A stretch of DNA of 64,000 nucleotides, taken from the NCBI GenBank assembly GCA_018825305.1, contig JAHJEO010000010.1, positions 1 to 64,000 on the forward strand, read 5' to 3'. The notes below the pieces were generated by a model. It had not been told where the DNA came from. It ran no database searches and worked only from the letters and a program-made list of their open reading frames with translations. The translations under genes were made by a program, and so were the position numbers. Source of the stretch: Gammaproteobacteria bacterium. Lineage in GTDB: Bacteria > Pseudomonadota > Gammaproteobacteria > Burkholderiales > Rhodocyclaceae. Shown in pieces: positions 1 to 7,299 of the stretch (position 1 is its first letter; the number at the start of each line of letters is the position of its first letter).

Positions 1-183
1 GGCCGCGCGCGCGGCCGCATCGTCTGCAACTGCTTCGATGTGAGCGAGGCCGAGATCGTCGCCGACTACCGCGCCGGCCTCGACCTCGCCGCGCTGCAGG
101 AAAAGCGCCAGTGCGGCACCTCCTGCGGTTCCTGCTTGCCGGAGCTGAAGCGCCTGCAGGGGCTGGCCAGGCAGGCGGCCTGA
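1..183 (+). CDS. nasA: Assimilatory nitrate reductase catalytic subunit, C-terminal end (partial)
   Basis: Open at the window edge; the last 60 codons end at a TGA at 181-183. The visible part is a BFD-like [2Fe-2S] domain with CNCFDVSE followed by CGTSCGSC, the four-cysteine pattern found at the C-terminus of proteobacterial assimilatory nitrate reductases (NasA/NarB type), where it helps pass electrons to the molybdenum centre. BFD-like domains also occur in NirB and in oxidoreductases, so identity rests partly on context: nirBD, nitrate transporters and nasT follow within 16 kb. The molybdopterin domain is outside the window. Confidence 0.8.
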   Translation, partial: GRARGRIVCNCFDVSEAEIVADYRAGLDLAALQEKRQCGTSCGSCLPELKRLQGLARQAA

Positions 184-265
184 TTGACCTGAATCATTCC
201 GCCGCGGCGGGCCTTGGGCGAAAGTATGATGTTTTCCGCCCAGCCCATCGCCCGAGGTCATTGCC

Positions 266-1429
266 ATGCAGTCCGGTCCCCGCGAGATCGTCACCCCCTT
301 CCGTCCCATTCCCCTCGACGTGCCGGAGGGGATGAAGCCCAACGAGTTCTTCAACAGCACCGAGAACCTCAACGATCTCGAGCACAACAACGGCCTCCTC
401 GCCAACCCCGAAGGCCTGCTGCTCTACCGCAAGGCGCTCGGCCACAGCAACGTCTTCGACGCCTCGATCATCTACAACACCTCGCAGCGCATCCTCGACC
501 CGCTGGGGCGGCCGGTGCGGCGCACCCAGGTGCCCGAGCCGGTGAAGAACGTCTGGAATCGCATGAACCAGGTCATCATCGAGTTCATGCTGGAGAAGTA
601 CCCGGATCCCGACGCCCACCTGGTGCTGGCCGGCGAAGCCAGCCTCGACGCCACCTGGCCGCTGACCTCGCCCGGCGTGCCCAGCATCCGCATGCTGCAT
701 AACCACTTCATCGTCTTCGACAAGCCGGCGCTTGCCGCAGCACCCCTGGCCGACCTCAACAATCCCAACCTCACCGACGGCGGCCAGCACTCGCTGTTCC
801 AGGCCCACATGCGCGAGGTCTATCGCAATTTCTTCGACGGCCTCGACCTGAAAATCCTCAAGCCCTGCGAGTCCGGCGCCTGCCGCCTGGCGCTCACCGG
901 CTACCCGCAAGGCCTGCCCAGCTGGGGCGTCCAGGGTGGCGCGGCGGCGCTCAGGGAAGTGCAGTTCTGGAAGGAATACGACATCATCCTCAAGGGCTTC
1001 ATCGACTTCTATCGCACCTTCTTCACCCAGGTCAGCACGCGCAACGCGCCGCTGCCGCGCGACATCAACTTCCCCGAGCTGGTCGAGGAAAGGCTGCTGT
1101 TCAACAACGACTTCCTCACGGCGGCGAAAATGGTGCGCGACCGCTGCATCAAGGACGCCAAATACGCCAACGCCATCCGCTGGCAGCCGGCCTTCAAGCA
1201 GCTGATCTATCGCAACGATCAGGGCCAGCTCATCGTCACCATCAGCCAGAATTCCATCGGCAACGCCATCACCGAGCTGCTCGGCGTGGTGGTCAAGCGC
1301 ACGCCGGACGCCGAAGCCTACGGCCGCGCCGAGCCGGCGCTGATCGAGCAGCTGCTGGAGGTGCGCCGCCGGCTGGTCGAAGCCGATCTGGGTGAAGGGA
1401 TTGCCACCGCACAGTGGGCCGCAGGTTGA
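266..1429 (+). CDS. Conserved-looking protein of unknown function
   Basis: A 387-residue soluble-looking protein with no signal peptide or membrane segment. I do not recognise the family. The start is an ATG preceded by a weak GAGGT. Features that stand out are a His-rich stretch RMLHNHFIVF near residue 150, a CESGACRLAL segment near residue 200 with two cysteines, and a charged C-terminal helix. Codon use matches the GC-rich neighbours, so it is a real gene rather than a shadow. It follows the nitrate reductase on the same strand with an 82-base gap and could be co-transcribed, but no role in nitrate assimilation can be read from the sequence. Confidence 0.75.
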   Translation: MQSGPREIVTPFRPIPLDVPEGMKPNEFFNSTENLNDLEHNNGLLANPEGLLLYRKALGHSNVFDASIIYNTSQRILDPLGRPVRRTQVPEPVKNVWNRMNQVIIEFMLEKYPDPDAHLVLAGEASLDATWPLTSPGVPSIRMLHNHFIVFDKPALAAAPLADLNNPNLTDGGQHSLFQAHMREVYRNFFDGLDLKILKPCESGACRLALTGYPQGLPSWGVQGGAAALREVQFWKEYDIILKGFIDFYRTFFTQVSTRNAPLPRDINFPELVEERLLFNNDFLTAAKMVRDRCIKDAKYANAIRWQPAFKQLIYRNDQGQLIVTISQNSIGNAITELLGVVVKRTPDAEAYGRAEPALIEQLLEVRRRLVEADLGEGIATAQWAAG

Positions 1430-1628
1430 TGCCGTAACAGATGGTCGCGTTCGGCGCGGGGCACTCAAGCGCCCGATGGCGGCGATGAACCGGTGGTTTT
1501 CAAAGGCGGGGCTGGAACAGCACCTGGACAAGACTTTCATCTAGCACGTCGACCGCGTCGTCGGCTGGCTCGACTACCGCTTCAAAAGCGTGGTCCGCCC
1601 TAGCTTCCACTAAAAGTGTTTCCCATTA
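1430..1628. other. Intergenic stretch with possible gene remnant
   Basis: No intact gene. Short stretches read like coding sequence interrupted by stops (for example codons ending LEQHLDKTFI then TAG at about 1541-1543, followed by VVGWLDYRF). This may be a decayed gene fragment next to the toxin-antitoxin pair, but the family cannot be named. Confidence 0.3.
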
Positions 1629-1656
1629 TTGACAAATATGAATATTTGTCTATTAT
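1629..1656 (+). promoter_or_regulatory. Sigma-70 promoter with embedded palindromic operator
   Basis: TTGACA at 1629-1634 and TATTAT at 1651-1656 are separated by 16 bases. The spacer contains a perfect 9-bp inverted repeat, GACAAATAT-GA-ATATTTGTC (1631-1650). This is an AT-rich operator where the downstream XRE regulator could repress its own operon. The predicted transcript start near 1663 lies only a few bases before the ATG at 1667, so the message may be almost leaderless. Confidence 0.75.
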
Positions 1657-1666
1657 GGGATGCACT

Positions 1667-2158
1667 ATGCCAGCCAGGCCACCGGAAACATCAACCGCCG
1701 CCGCCGATATTCTTGTAGAACTCGGTAGGACGATTCGCGCTCACCGCAAATCTTTGCGGGTCAGCGCCGTCGCGGCTGCCGAATCGGCCGGTATGTCTCG
1801 GGTCACCCTCCATAGGATCGAACGTGGCGAGCCTTCGGTCACCATGGGCGCCTATCTGAATGTCATTACAACCCTTGGAATGAAATTGAGCGTCAACGGT
1901 CGTTCAGATTCGACTTCAAGCGGCGAAATTCAAGACAAGCCGGGGTGGATTCCCGCCCGTATCAATTTGGACAACTATCCTCAACTCAAGCAACTTGCAT
2001 GGCAGGTCCAGGGAAGCAACCAGCTCAAGCCGGCCGAGGCCTTGGGTATTTACGAGCGCAACTGGCGCCACGTCGAGACTTCGGCGTTGGCGCCGCAGGA
2101 ACAGAATTTGATCGATGCTTTGCGTTTGGCCTTCGGGGACGAGCAACGTGGCGCTTGA
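1667..2158 (+). CDS. XRE-family HTH antitoxin/regulator of a type IV-like toxin-antitoxin pair
   Basis: 163 residues from the chosen ATG. Residues about 10-75 form an XRE helix-turn-helix (LGRTIRAHRKSLRVS ... AAESAGMSRVTLHRIERGEPSV); the C-terminal half is a separate helical region. An in-frame ATG at 1655 lies inside the -10 box and is unlikely. The gene overlaps the AbiEii-like toxin gene by 11 bases, and the palindrome in its promoter suggests autoregulation, as known for antitoxins of this arrangement. GC content is lower than in the nitrate genes, consistent with mobile origin. Confidence 0.85.
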   Translation: MPARPPETSTAAADILVELGRTIRAHRKSLRVSAVAAAESAGMSRVTLHRIERGEPSVTMGAYLNVITTLGMKLSVNGRSDSTSSGEIQDKPGWIPARINLDNYPQLKQLAWQVQGSNQLKPAEALGIYERNWRHVETSALAPQEQNLIDALRLAFGDEQRGA

Positions 2159-2870
2159 GCCATTCAAACGATTGCATCATCAGTTTATTGCGCAGGTGCT
2201 GCATGCCCTGGATGGCCCCATGTTGCGTGAAGCCCATTGTTTGTTTGGAGGCGGGACCGCGATTGCCTTGCGCAACGGCGAGTACCGGGAGTCTGTCGAC
2301 ATCGACTTTCTTGTCTCCGATATTCAGAGCTATCGCGGCTTGCGCCATAAGCTGACCGGGCCCACTGGCATTGAATCGATCATGCGGGATGCGGCTGCAC
2401 CGCTGACCCAGCTCAGGGACATACGCTCAGATCAATATGGTATCCGGACGCTGCTGCGGGTTGCGGATCAAACCATCAAGTTTGAAATCGTCCTCGAAGG
2501 GCGAATCGAACTGGAAAAACCGGGTGCGGGTGATGAGGTATGCGGCATTGCGACACTCACGCCGCTCGATCTGCTGACGAGCAAGTTGCTCGCCAATTCA
2601 GATCGTTGGAACGATGACGGTGTTTTTAACCGGGATGTGATCGATCTGGCGATGATGACGCCGGGTTTGCCCATGCTACGAAAAGCCGTGGCCAAAGCAG
2701 AGCAGGCTTATGGAGAGTCCATCTGCCAGGATCTCGACAGGGCGATTGATCGCTTGCAAACCCGTCACGATTGGATGGATCGCTGCATGCAGGCAATGGC
2801 AATGGATATCCCCAAGGCGGTTTTGTGGAAAAGAGTGAGGGCGCTGCGGCGTGTTTTGCCTGACGGGTGA
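2148..2870 (+). CDS. Nucleotidyltransferase toxin, AbiEii/AbiGii family
   Basis: 240 residues from a GTG that overlaps the end of the antitoxin gene. The nucleotidyltransferase motif is intact: GGGTAIAL followed by ESVDIDFLV (about residues 36-57), the G-G/S plus D-x-D pattern that binds NTP and metal. The family comprises toxins of bacteriostatic or abortive-infection systems that transfer nucleotides to RNA targets (family knowledge; the substrate here is unknown). Further in-frame ATG codons upstream (2115) would extend into the antitoxin gene and are less likely. Together with the preceding XRE gene it forms a two-gene defence or stabilisation module inserted beside the nitrate cluster. 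Confidence 0.85.
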   Translation: MALEPFKRLHHQFIAQVLHALDGPMLREAHCLFGGGTAIALRNGEYRESVDIDFLVSDIQSYRGLRHKLTGPTGIESIMRDAAAPLTQLRDIRSDQYGIRTLLRVADQTIKFEIVLEGRIELEKPGAGDEVCGIATLTPLDLLTSKLLANSDRWNDDGVFNRDVIDLAMMTPGLPMLRKAVAKAEQAYGESICQDLDRAIDRLQTRHDWMDRCMQAMAMDIPKAVLWKRVRALRRVLPDG

Positions 2871-2934
2871 GACTCGACAACTGATTGAGTGAAAGCAAGA
2901 ACGCCACTGCAGATCGCTCGGCAGAGGCGTTGTG

Positions 2935-3028
2935 AAAAGTCGGCACCCCAGGGGTACCTCCTGCGGGGCGCGCTGGCGGGATGGCGAATCAGGCCAGGCC
3001 GAAAAGAGCGTGCCAGCGCCGACTTTCA
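2935..3028. repeat. Paired copies of the dispersed AAAAGTCGGC core repeat, long variant
   Basis: The left part, AAAAGTCGGC at 2935-2944, is followed by an ACCCCAGGGGT to CCTGCGGGGCGC insert and then GCTGGCGG. It is the same long variant as at 21011-21085. A second, inverted core GTGCCAGCGCCGACTTT sits at 3010-3026. The unit lies between the toxin gene and the end of nirD. Confidence 0.8.
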
Positions 3029-3033
3029 GGCGA

Positions 3034-3360
3034 TCACGGTGCCAGCTTCAACCAGACCGCACCATCCTCCAGCTTCACCGCGAAGGACTTTGCGCAGCCG
3101 ACATCCGGCGCGACCGCCTCGCCGCTTTCGAGCTGGATCTTCCAGCTGTGCATCGGGCAGGTGACGACCTTGCCGGCGACGATGCCCTGCGACAGCGGTC
3201 CGCCCTTGTGCGGGCACTTGTCGTGCAGCGCGAAGATCTCGTCGGTGGCGGTGCGGAACACGGCGATGTCGCCTCCCTTGCCACTCGCCGACTTCACCAC
3301 GCGGCTGCCCTGTTGCGGAATTTCGTCGAGGGCACACAGTTTTTTCCAGTTGCTGCTCAT
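3034..3360 (-). CDS. nirD: Assimilatory nitrite reductase [NAD(P)H] small subunit
   Basis: 108-residue Rieske-fold protein, partner of NirB in six-electron reduction of nitrite to ammonium in the cytoplasm. Unlike the E. coli subunit, it keeps a full Rieske cluster signature: CPHKGG (about residues 49-54) and CPMHSW (about 68-73), so it may carry a [2Fe-2S] cluster. The ATG overlaps the nirB TGA (ATGA at 3357-3360), indicating translational coupling. It is the last gene of the nirBD operon; downstream lie the repeat pair and the toxin gene. Confidence 0.9.
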   Translation of the reverse strand: MSSNWKKLCALDEIPQQGSRVVKSASGKGGDIAVFRTATDEIFALHDKCPHKGGPLSQGIVAGKVVTCPMHSWKIQLESGEAVAPDVGCAKSFAVKLEDGAVWLKLAP

Positions 3361-5804
3361 GCTGCCACCTCCAGAATCTGAAATTCGCGCCGCTGCGCCG
3401 GCTTGGCCACCGCCTCGCCCCACGGGTCCTCGTAGTCCTGCAGCGAGAACAGCAGGCGCTCGTGCAGTTCCTTGCGGCGCGCGGCATTTTCGACCACGAT
3501 CTGCTTGACGTGCTCGAGGCCGACGCGGGCGACGTAGTGGCAGGTGCGCTCGAGGTACCAGGCCTCCTCGCGGTAGAGCTGGAGGAAGGCGGCCGAGTAT
3601 TCCATCACCTCTTCGTCCGTCTTCACCTTGCACAGGAACATGGCGACCTCGGTCTTGATGCCGCCGTTGCCGGCGACGTAGAGCTCGTAGCCGGAATCGA
3701 CGCCGATCACGCCGACGTCCTTGATGCCGGCCTCGGCGCAGTTGCGCGGGCAGCCGCTCACGGCCAGCTTCACTTTATGCGGCGCCCACATGCCGAACAG
3801 CATCTTCTCCAGCTTGACGCCCATGCTCATCGAGAGCTGGGTGCCGAAGCGGCAGTGCTCGGCGCCGACGCAGGTCTTCACCGTGCGGATCGACTTGCCG
3901 TAGGCGTGGCCCGAGACCAGGCCACCCTTGCCGAGGTCGGCCCAGACCTCGGGCAGCTTGTCCTTGGGAATGCCCAGCAGGTCGATGCGCGCGCCGCCGG
4001 TCATCTTCACCGTCGGCACCTGGAATTTCTCGGCGACGTCGGCGATCACGCGCAGCTCGGCCGGTGTGGTCAGCCCGCCCCACATGCGCGGCACCACGCT
4101 GTAGGTGCCGTCGCGCTGGATGTTGGCATGCGCCCGCTCGTTGATGAAGCGCGATTGCGGATCGTCCTTGGCCTCGCCCGGCCAGCTCGAGATCAGGTAG
4201 TAGTTGAGCGCCGGGCGGCAGCTGGCGCAGCCGTTGGGCGTAGTCCACTCCATGAAGTGCATGACTTCGGGAATGGTCAGCAGGTGCTGCTCGCGGATCG
4301 CCGCGCGCACCGCGCCGTGGGCGTGCTCGGTACAACCGCACATCGGCTTGTCCTTGCTGTCGGCCGGCTGGTAGGCGCCGCCGACGGTGGAGGCGAGGAT
4401 CTGCTCGACCAGGCCGGTACAGGAGCCGCACGACGACGAGGCCTTGGTGTGCTTGCGCACGTCGTCGAGGGTGAACAGGCCGTGGGTCTTGATGGCCTTG
4501 ACGATGTCGCCCTTGCACACGCCGTTGCAGCCGCAGACCTCGGCGGTGTCTGGCATCGCTGCCGCCTTGCTGACGCCGGCGTGGCCGACGTCGCCGACAT
4601 GGTGCGAGCCGAACATCAGGTGGTCGCGGATCTCGGCGACGTTCTGCTTGTCCTTGAGCAGCTGGAAATACCAGGCGCCGTCGGCGGTGTCGCCGTAGAG
4701 CACGGCGCCGACCAGCTGGTCGTCCTTGAGGACCAGCTTCTTGTACACGCCGCCGGCGGGGTCGTGCAGCACGATCTCGTCCATGTCGGCGCCGCCCATG
4801 AAGTCGCCGGCCGAGAACACGTCGATGCCGGTAACCTTGAGCTTGGTCGAGGTCACCGAGCCCTGATAGCGGCCGATGCCGTGCATGGCGAGGTGGTTGG
4901 CGCAGACCTTGGCCTGCTCGAACAGCGGCGCCACCAGGCCGTAGGCGATGCCGCGGTGGGCAACGCACTCGCCGACGGCATAGACCTTGGGATCAAAGGT
5001 CTGCAGCGTGTCATTGACCACGATGCCGCGGTTGCAGTGGATGCCGGCCGATTCGGCCAGGGCCGTGCTGGGGCGGATGCCGACGGCCATGACGACCAGC
5101 TCGGCGGGAATCGATTCGCCGTCCTTGAACTTGATTGCCGCGACGCGGCCCGATTCGCCGCCGACAAGCTCGGCGGTCTGCTTGCCCAGCAGGAACTTGA
5201 GACCCTTGGCTTCGAGCGACTTCTGCAGCAGGTCGGCGGCAGTCTTGTCGAGCTGGCGTTCCATGATCCAGTCGGCCAGATGCACCACGGTGACGTCCAT
5301 GCCGCGCAGCTTCAGCCCGTTGGCGGCTTCCAGGCCGAGCAGGCCGGCGCCGATCACCACCGCATGCTTGTGGTGCTGGGCGGCGTCGATCATGGCCTCG
5401 GTGTCGGCGATGTCGCGGTAGGCGATGACGCCCGGCAGGTCCTTGCCCGGCACCGGCAGGATGAAGGGCGAGGAGCCGGTGGCCAGCAGCAGGCGGTCGT
5501 ATTCGGCCTCGGTGCCGTCGGCGGCGATGACGCGGCGCCTGACGCGGTCGATCTTCGTCACCGTCTTGCCGGCGTGCAGGGTGATGCCGTTGTGCTCGTA
5601 CCACGCGAGGTCGTTGAGCACGATGTCGGGCAGCGTCATCTCGCCCGCCAGCACCGGCGAGAGCAGGATGCGGTTGTAGTTGGGATGCGGCTCGGCGCCG
5701 AACACGGTGATGTCGTACATGTCCGGTGCGAGCTTGATCAGTTCCTCGAGGGTGCGGCAGCCGGCCATGCCGTTGCCAATCATCACGAGCTTGAGCTTCT
5801 TCAT
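3357..5804 (-). CDS. nirB: Assimilatory nitrite reductase large subunit
   Basis: 815 residues. N-terminal FAD/NAD(P)H reductase domain (IGNGMAG near residue 10, ATGSSPF, second nucleotide site VIGAGLLGLEAA). It is followed by two BFD-like [2Fe-2S] segments (CGCNGVCKGD near 425 and SSCGSC; CGCTEH near 488 and CASCRP). The C-terminal siroheme/[4Fe-4S] nitrite reductase domain has TCVGAEHCRFG (about 643) and SGCPRNCAEA (about 683). It reduces nitrite to ammonium with NirD. The start is the ATG preceded by AAGGA; longer in-frame extensions run through the promoter and are rejected. A sigma-54 promoter lies about 36 bases upstream. Confidence 0.96.
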   Translation of the reverse strand: MKKLKLVMIGNGMAGCRTLEELIKLAPDMYDITVFGAEPHPNYNRILLSPVLAGEMTLPDIVLNDLAWYEHNGITLHAGKTVTKIDRVRRRVIAADGTEAEYDRLLLATGSSPFILPVPGKDLPGVIAYRDIADTEAMIDAAQHHKHAVVIGAGLLGLEAANGLKLRGMDVTVVHLADWIMERQLDKTAADLLQKSLEAKGLKFLLGKQTAELVGGESGRVAAIKFKDGESIPAELVVMAVGIRPSTALAESAGIHCNRGIVVNDTLQTFDPKVYAVGECVAHRGIAYGLVAPLFEQAKVCANHLAMHGIGRYQGSVTSTKLKVTGIDVFSAGDFMGGADMDEIVLHDPAGGVYKKLVLKDDQLVGAVLYGDTADGAWYFQLLKDKQNVAEIRDHLMFGSHHVGDVGHAGVSKAAAMPDTAEVCGCNGVCKGDIVKAIKTHGLFTLDDVRKHTKASSSCGSCTGLVEQILASTVGGAYQPADSKDKPMCGCTEHAHGAVRAAIREQHLLTIPEVMHFMEWTTPNGCASCRPALNYYLISSWPGEAKDDPQSRFINERAHANIQRDGTYSVVPRMWGGLTTPAELRVIADVAEKFQVPTVKMTGGARIDLLGIPKDKLPEVWADLGKGGLVSGHAYGKSIRTVKTCVGAEHCRFGTQLSMSMGVKLEKMLFGMWAPHKVKLAVSGCPRNCAEAGIKDVGVIGVDSGYELYVAGNGGIKTEVAMFLCKVKTDEEVMEYSAAFLQLYREEAWYLERTCHYVARVGLEHVKQIVVENAARRKELHERLLFSLQDYEDPWGEAVAKPAQRREFQILEVAA

Positions 5805-5839
5805 TTGCTTGTCCTTGGTGAGGCGGGTCGTCTTTGCTT

Positions 5840-5855
5840 TGCAAGCGCTGTGCCA
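5840..5855 (-). promoter_or_regulatory. Sigma-54 promoter of nirBD
   Basis: On the minus strand it reads TGGCACAGCGCTTGCA, a perfect TGGCAC-N5-TTGCA with 10 bases between the GG and GC pairs. The predicted transcript start is near 5829, giving a leader of about 25 nt before the nirB ATG. Confidence 0.88.
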
Positions 5856-5930
5856 CCCTTGTATTGCAAGCAAACGCGGTGCGCGTTCGCGGCTTCCTGC
5901 TCCGTTGTGGTGCGCCGGACGACCCGGCAT

Positions 5931-5945
5931 GCACGCTGCGGGTGC
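5931..5945. promoter_or_regulatory. NtrC-type enhancer site between nirB and narK
   Basis: GCACGCTGCGGGTGC fits the GCAC-N7-GTGC dyad of NtrC sites. Its centre is about 77 bases upstream of the predicted narK start and about 109 bases upstream of the predicted nirB start, so one site may serve both sigma-54 promoters. Confidence 0.7.
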
Positions 5946-5988
5946 GCGGGACCGTCGCGATCGCTGCATTCCGGTGCCGTGACGCATA

Positions 5989-6004
5989 TGGCACGGCCAT
6001 TGCG
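5989..6004 (+). promoter_or_regulatory. Sigma-54 promoter of narK
   Basis: TGGCACGGCCATTGCG matches TGGCAC-N5-TTGC with correct GG-GC spacing. The predicted start is near 6015, 28 bases before the ATG. It is divergent from the nirB promoter. Confidence 0.88.
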
Positions 6005-6042
6005 TAGGGAGGTGCATTGCCATTTGCGCTGGAGTACTGATC

Positions 6043-7257
6043 ATGGACAAGAAATCCTTCCTCGCGTCGGGCCATACGCCGACCCTGCTGGCCGCATTTC
6101 TCTATTTCGACCTCGCCTTCATGGTGTGGGTGATCCTCGGCCCGCTCGGCGTGCAGATCGCCGCCGACCTGGGTCTTTCGCACGCGCAGAAGGGCATGAT
6201 GGTCGCCACCCCGGTACTGGCCGGTGCGATGCTGCGGCTGGTGATGGGCCTGATGGTCGATCACCTCAAGCCCAAGCTCACCGGCGCCATCGGCCAGGTC
6301 ATCGTCATGGCCGCATTGTTCGTCGCCTGGCAATTCGGCATCCACAGCTATGAGCAAACGCTGATCCTCGGCTTCTTCCTTGGTGTCGCCGGCGCGTCCT
6401 TCGCCGTCGCGCTGCCGCTCGCCTCGCGCTGGTATCCGCCCGAGCACCAGGGCAAGGCGCTCGGCATCGCCGGCGCCGGCAACTCCGGCACCGCGCTGGC
6501 GGCCCTGCTGGGGCCAGGGCTGGCCGCAGCCTACGGCTGGACCAACGTCTTCGGCCTGGCGCTGATCCCGCTCGCCATCGTCTTCGTGCTGTATCTGGTG
6601 ATGGCCAGGGATTCCCCGGAGTGCCCGGCGCCAAAAAGCCTCGCCGAGTATCTGGTCGTGCTCAAGGACAAGGACGCCTGGTGGTTCATGTTCTTCTATT
6701 CGGTCACCTTCGGCGGCTTCGTCGGCCTGGCTTCGTCGCTGACCATCTACTTCAATACCCAATACGGCCTCGACGCCAAGACCGCCGGCTTCTTCACGGC
6801 GGCCTGCGTCTTCGCCGGCTCGCTGGTGCGGCCCGTCGGCGGCGCGCTGGCCGATCGCATCGGCGGCATCAAGTCGCTTTCGGTGGTGTATGTCGCGGCG
6901 GCGATCTTCCTCGCCATCGTCAGCATCGGCCTGCCGCAGGCGTGGATGGCGCTGGTCGTCTTCGTGCTGGCGATGCTGGCGCTGGGCATGGGCAACGGTT
7001 CGGTGTTCCAGCTGGTGCCGCAGCGTTTCCGCAAGGAGATCGGCGTGATGACCGGACTCGTCGGCATGGCCGGCGGTGTCGGCGGCTTCTACCTGGCTTC
7101 CTCCCTCGGCTACTCGAAGCAGATGACCGGCAGCTACATGTCGGGCTTCCTCATCTTCGCCGCGCTGGCGGTGCTGGCGGTGATCGGGCTGACCTCGGTG
7201 AAGACGCGCTGGCGCACCACCTGGGGCGCAGCGCACCTGACTGCGGCAAAAATCTGA
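6043..7257 (+). CDS. narK: Nitrate/nitrite MFS transporter (NarK/NasA family)
   Basis: 404 residues with 12 predicted membrane segments. The nitrate-porter signature GIAGAGNSGTALAALLGPG (about residues 144-162) is the family's nitrate-signature loop, and a second glycine-rich signature, GMAGGVGGF, is near residue 345. Imports nitrate (possibly with nitrite export) across the inner membrane for assimilation. It has its own sigma-54 promoter, divergent from nirBD, and a GGAG ribosome-binding site. The name NasA is also used for this transporter in Pseudomonas. Confidence 0.92.
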   Translation: MDKKSFLASGHTPTLLAAFLYFDLAFMVWVILGPLGVQIAADLGLSHAQKGMMVATPVLAGAMLRLVMGLMVDHLKPKLTGAIGQVIVMAALFVAWQFGIHSYEQTLILGFFLGVAGASFAVALPLASRWYPPEHQGKALGIAGAGNSGTALAALLGPGLAAAYGWTNVFGLALIPLAIVFVLYLVMARDSPECPAPKSLAEYLVVLKDKDAWWFMFFYSVTFGGFVGLASSLTIYFNTQYGLDAKTAGFFTAACVFAGSLVRPVGGALADRIGGIKSLSVVYVAAAIFLAIVSIGLPQAWMALVVFVLAMLALGMGNGSVFQLVPQRFRKEIGVMTGLVGMAGGVGGFYLASSLGYSKQMTGSYMSGFLIFAALAVLAVIGLTSVKTRWRTTWGAAHLTAAKI

Positions 7258-7266
7258 TGCAAGGCC

Positions 7267-7294
7267 CGGCAGGGTGATTCGCGTTACCCTGCCG
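7267..7294 (+). other. Hairpin in the narK/kinase intergenic gap
   Basis: Perfect 9-bp stem CGGCAGGGT / ACCCTGCCG with a 10-base loop, lying immediately before the ATG at 7300 and without a U-run. It would occlude the translation initiation region of the downstream gene, or act as a stabilising end for narK mRNA. Confidence 0.55.
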
Positions 7295-7299
7295 TCCTG

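Noticed and set aside
3462-6353. Very long plus-strand open frame opposite nirB
   Set aside because: Shadow of nirB in a GC-rich genome; it runs through the sigma-54 promoters and has no family features.
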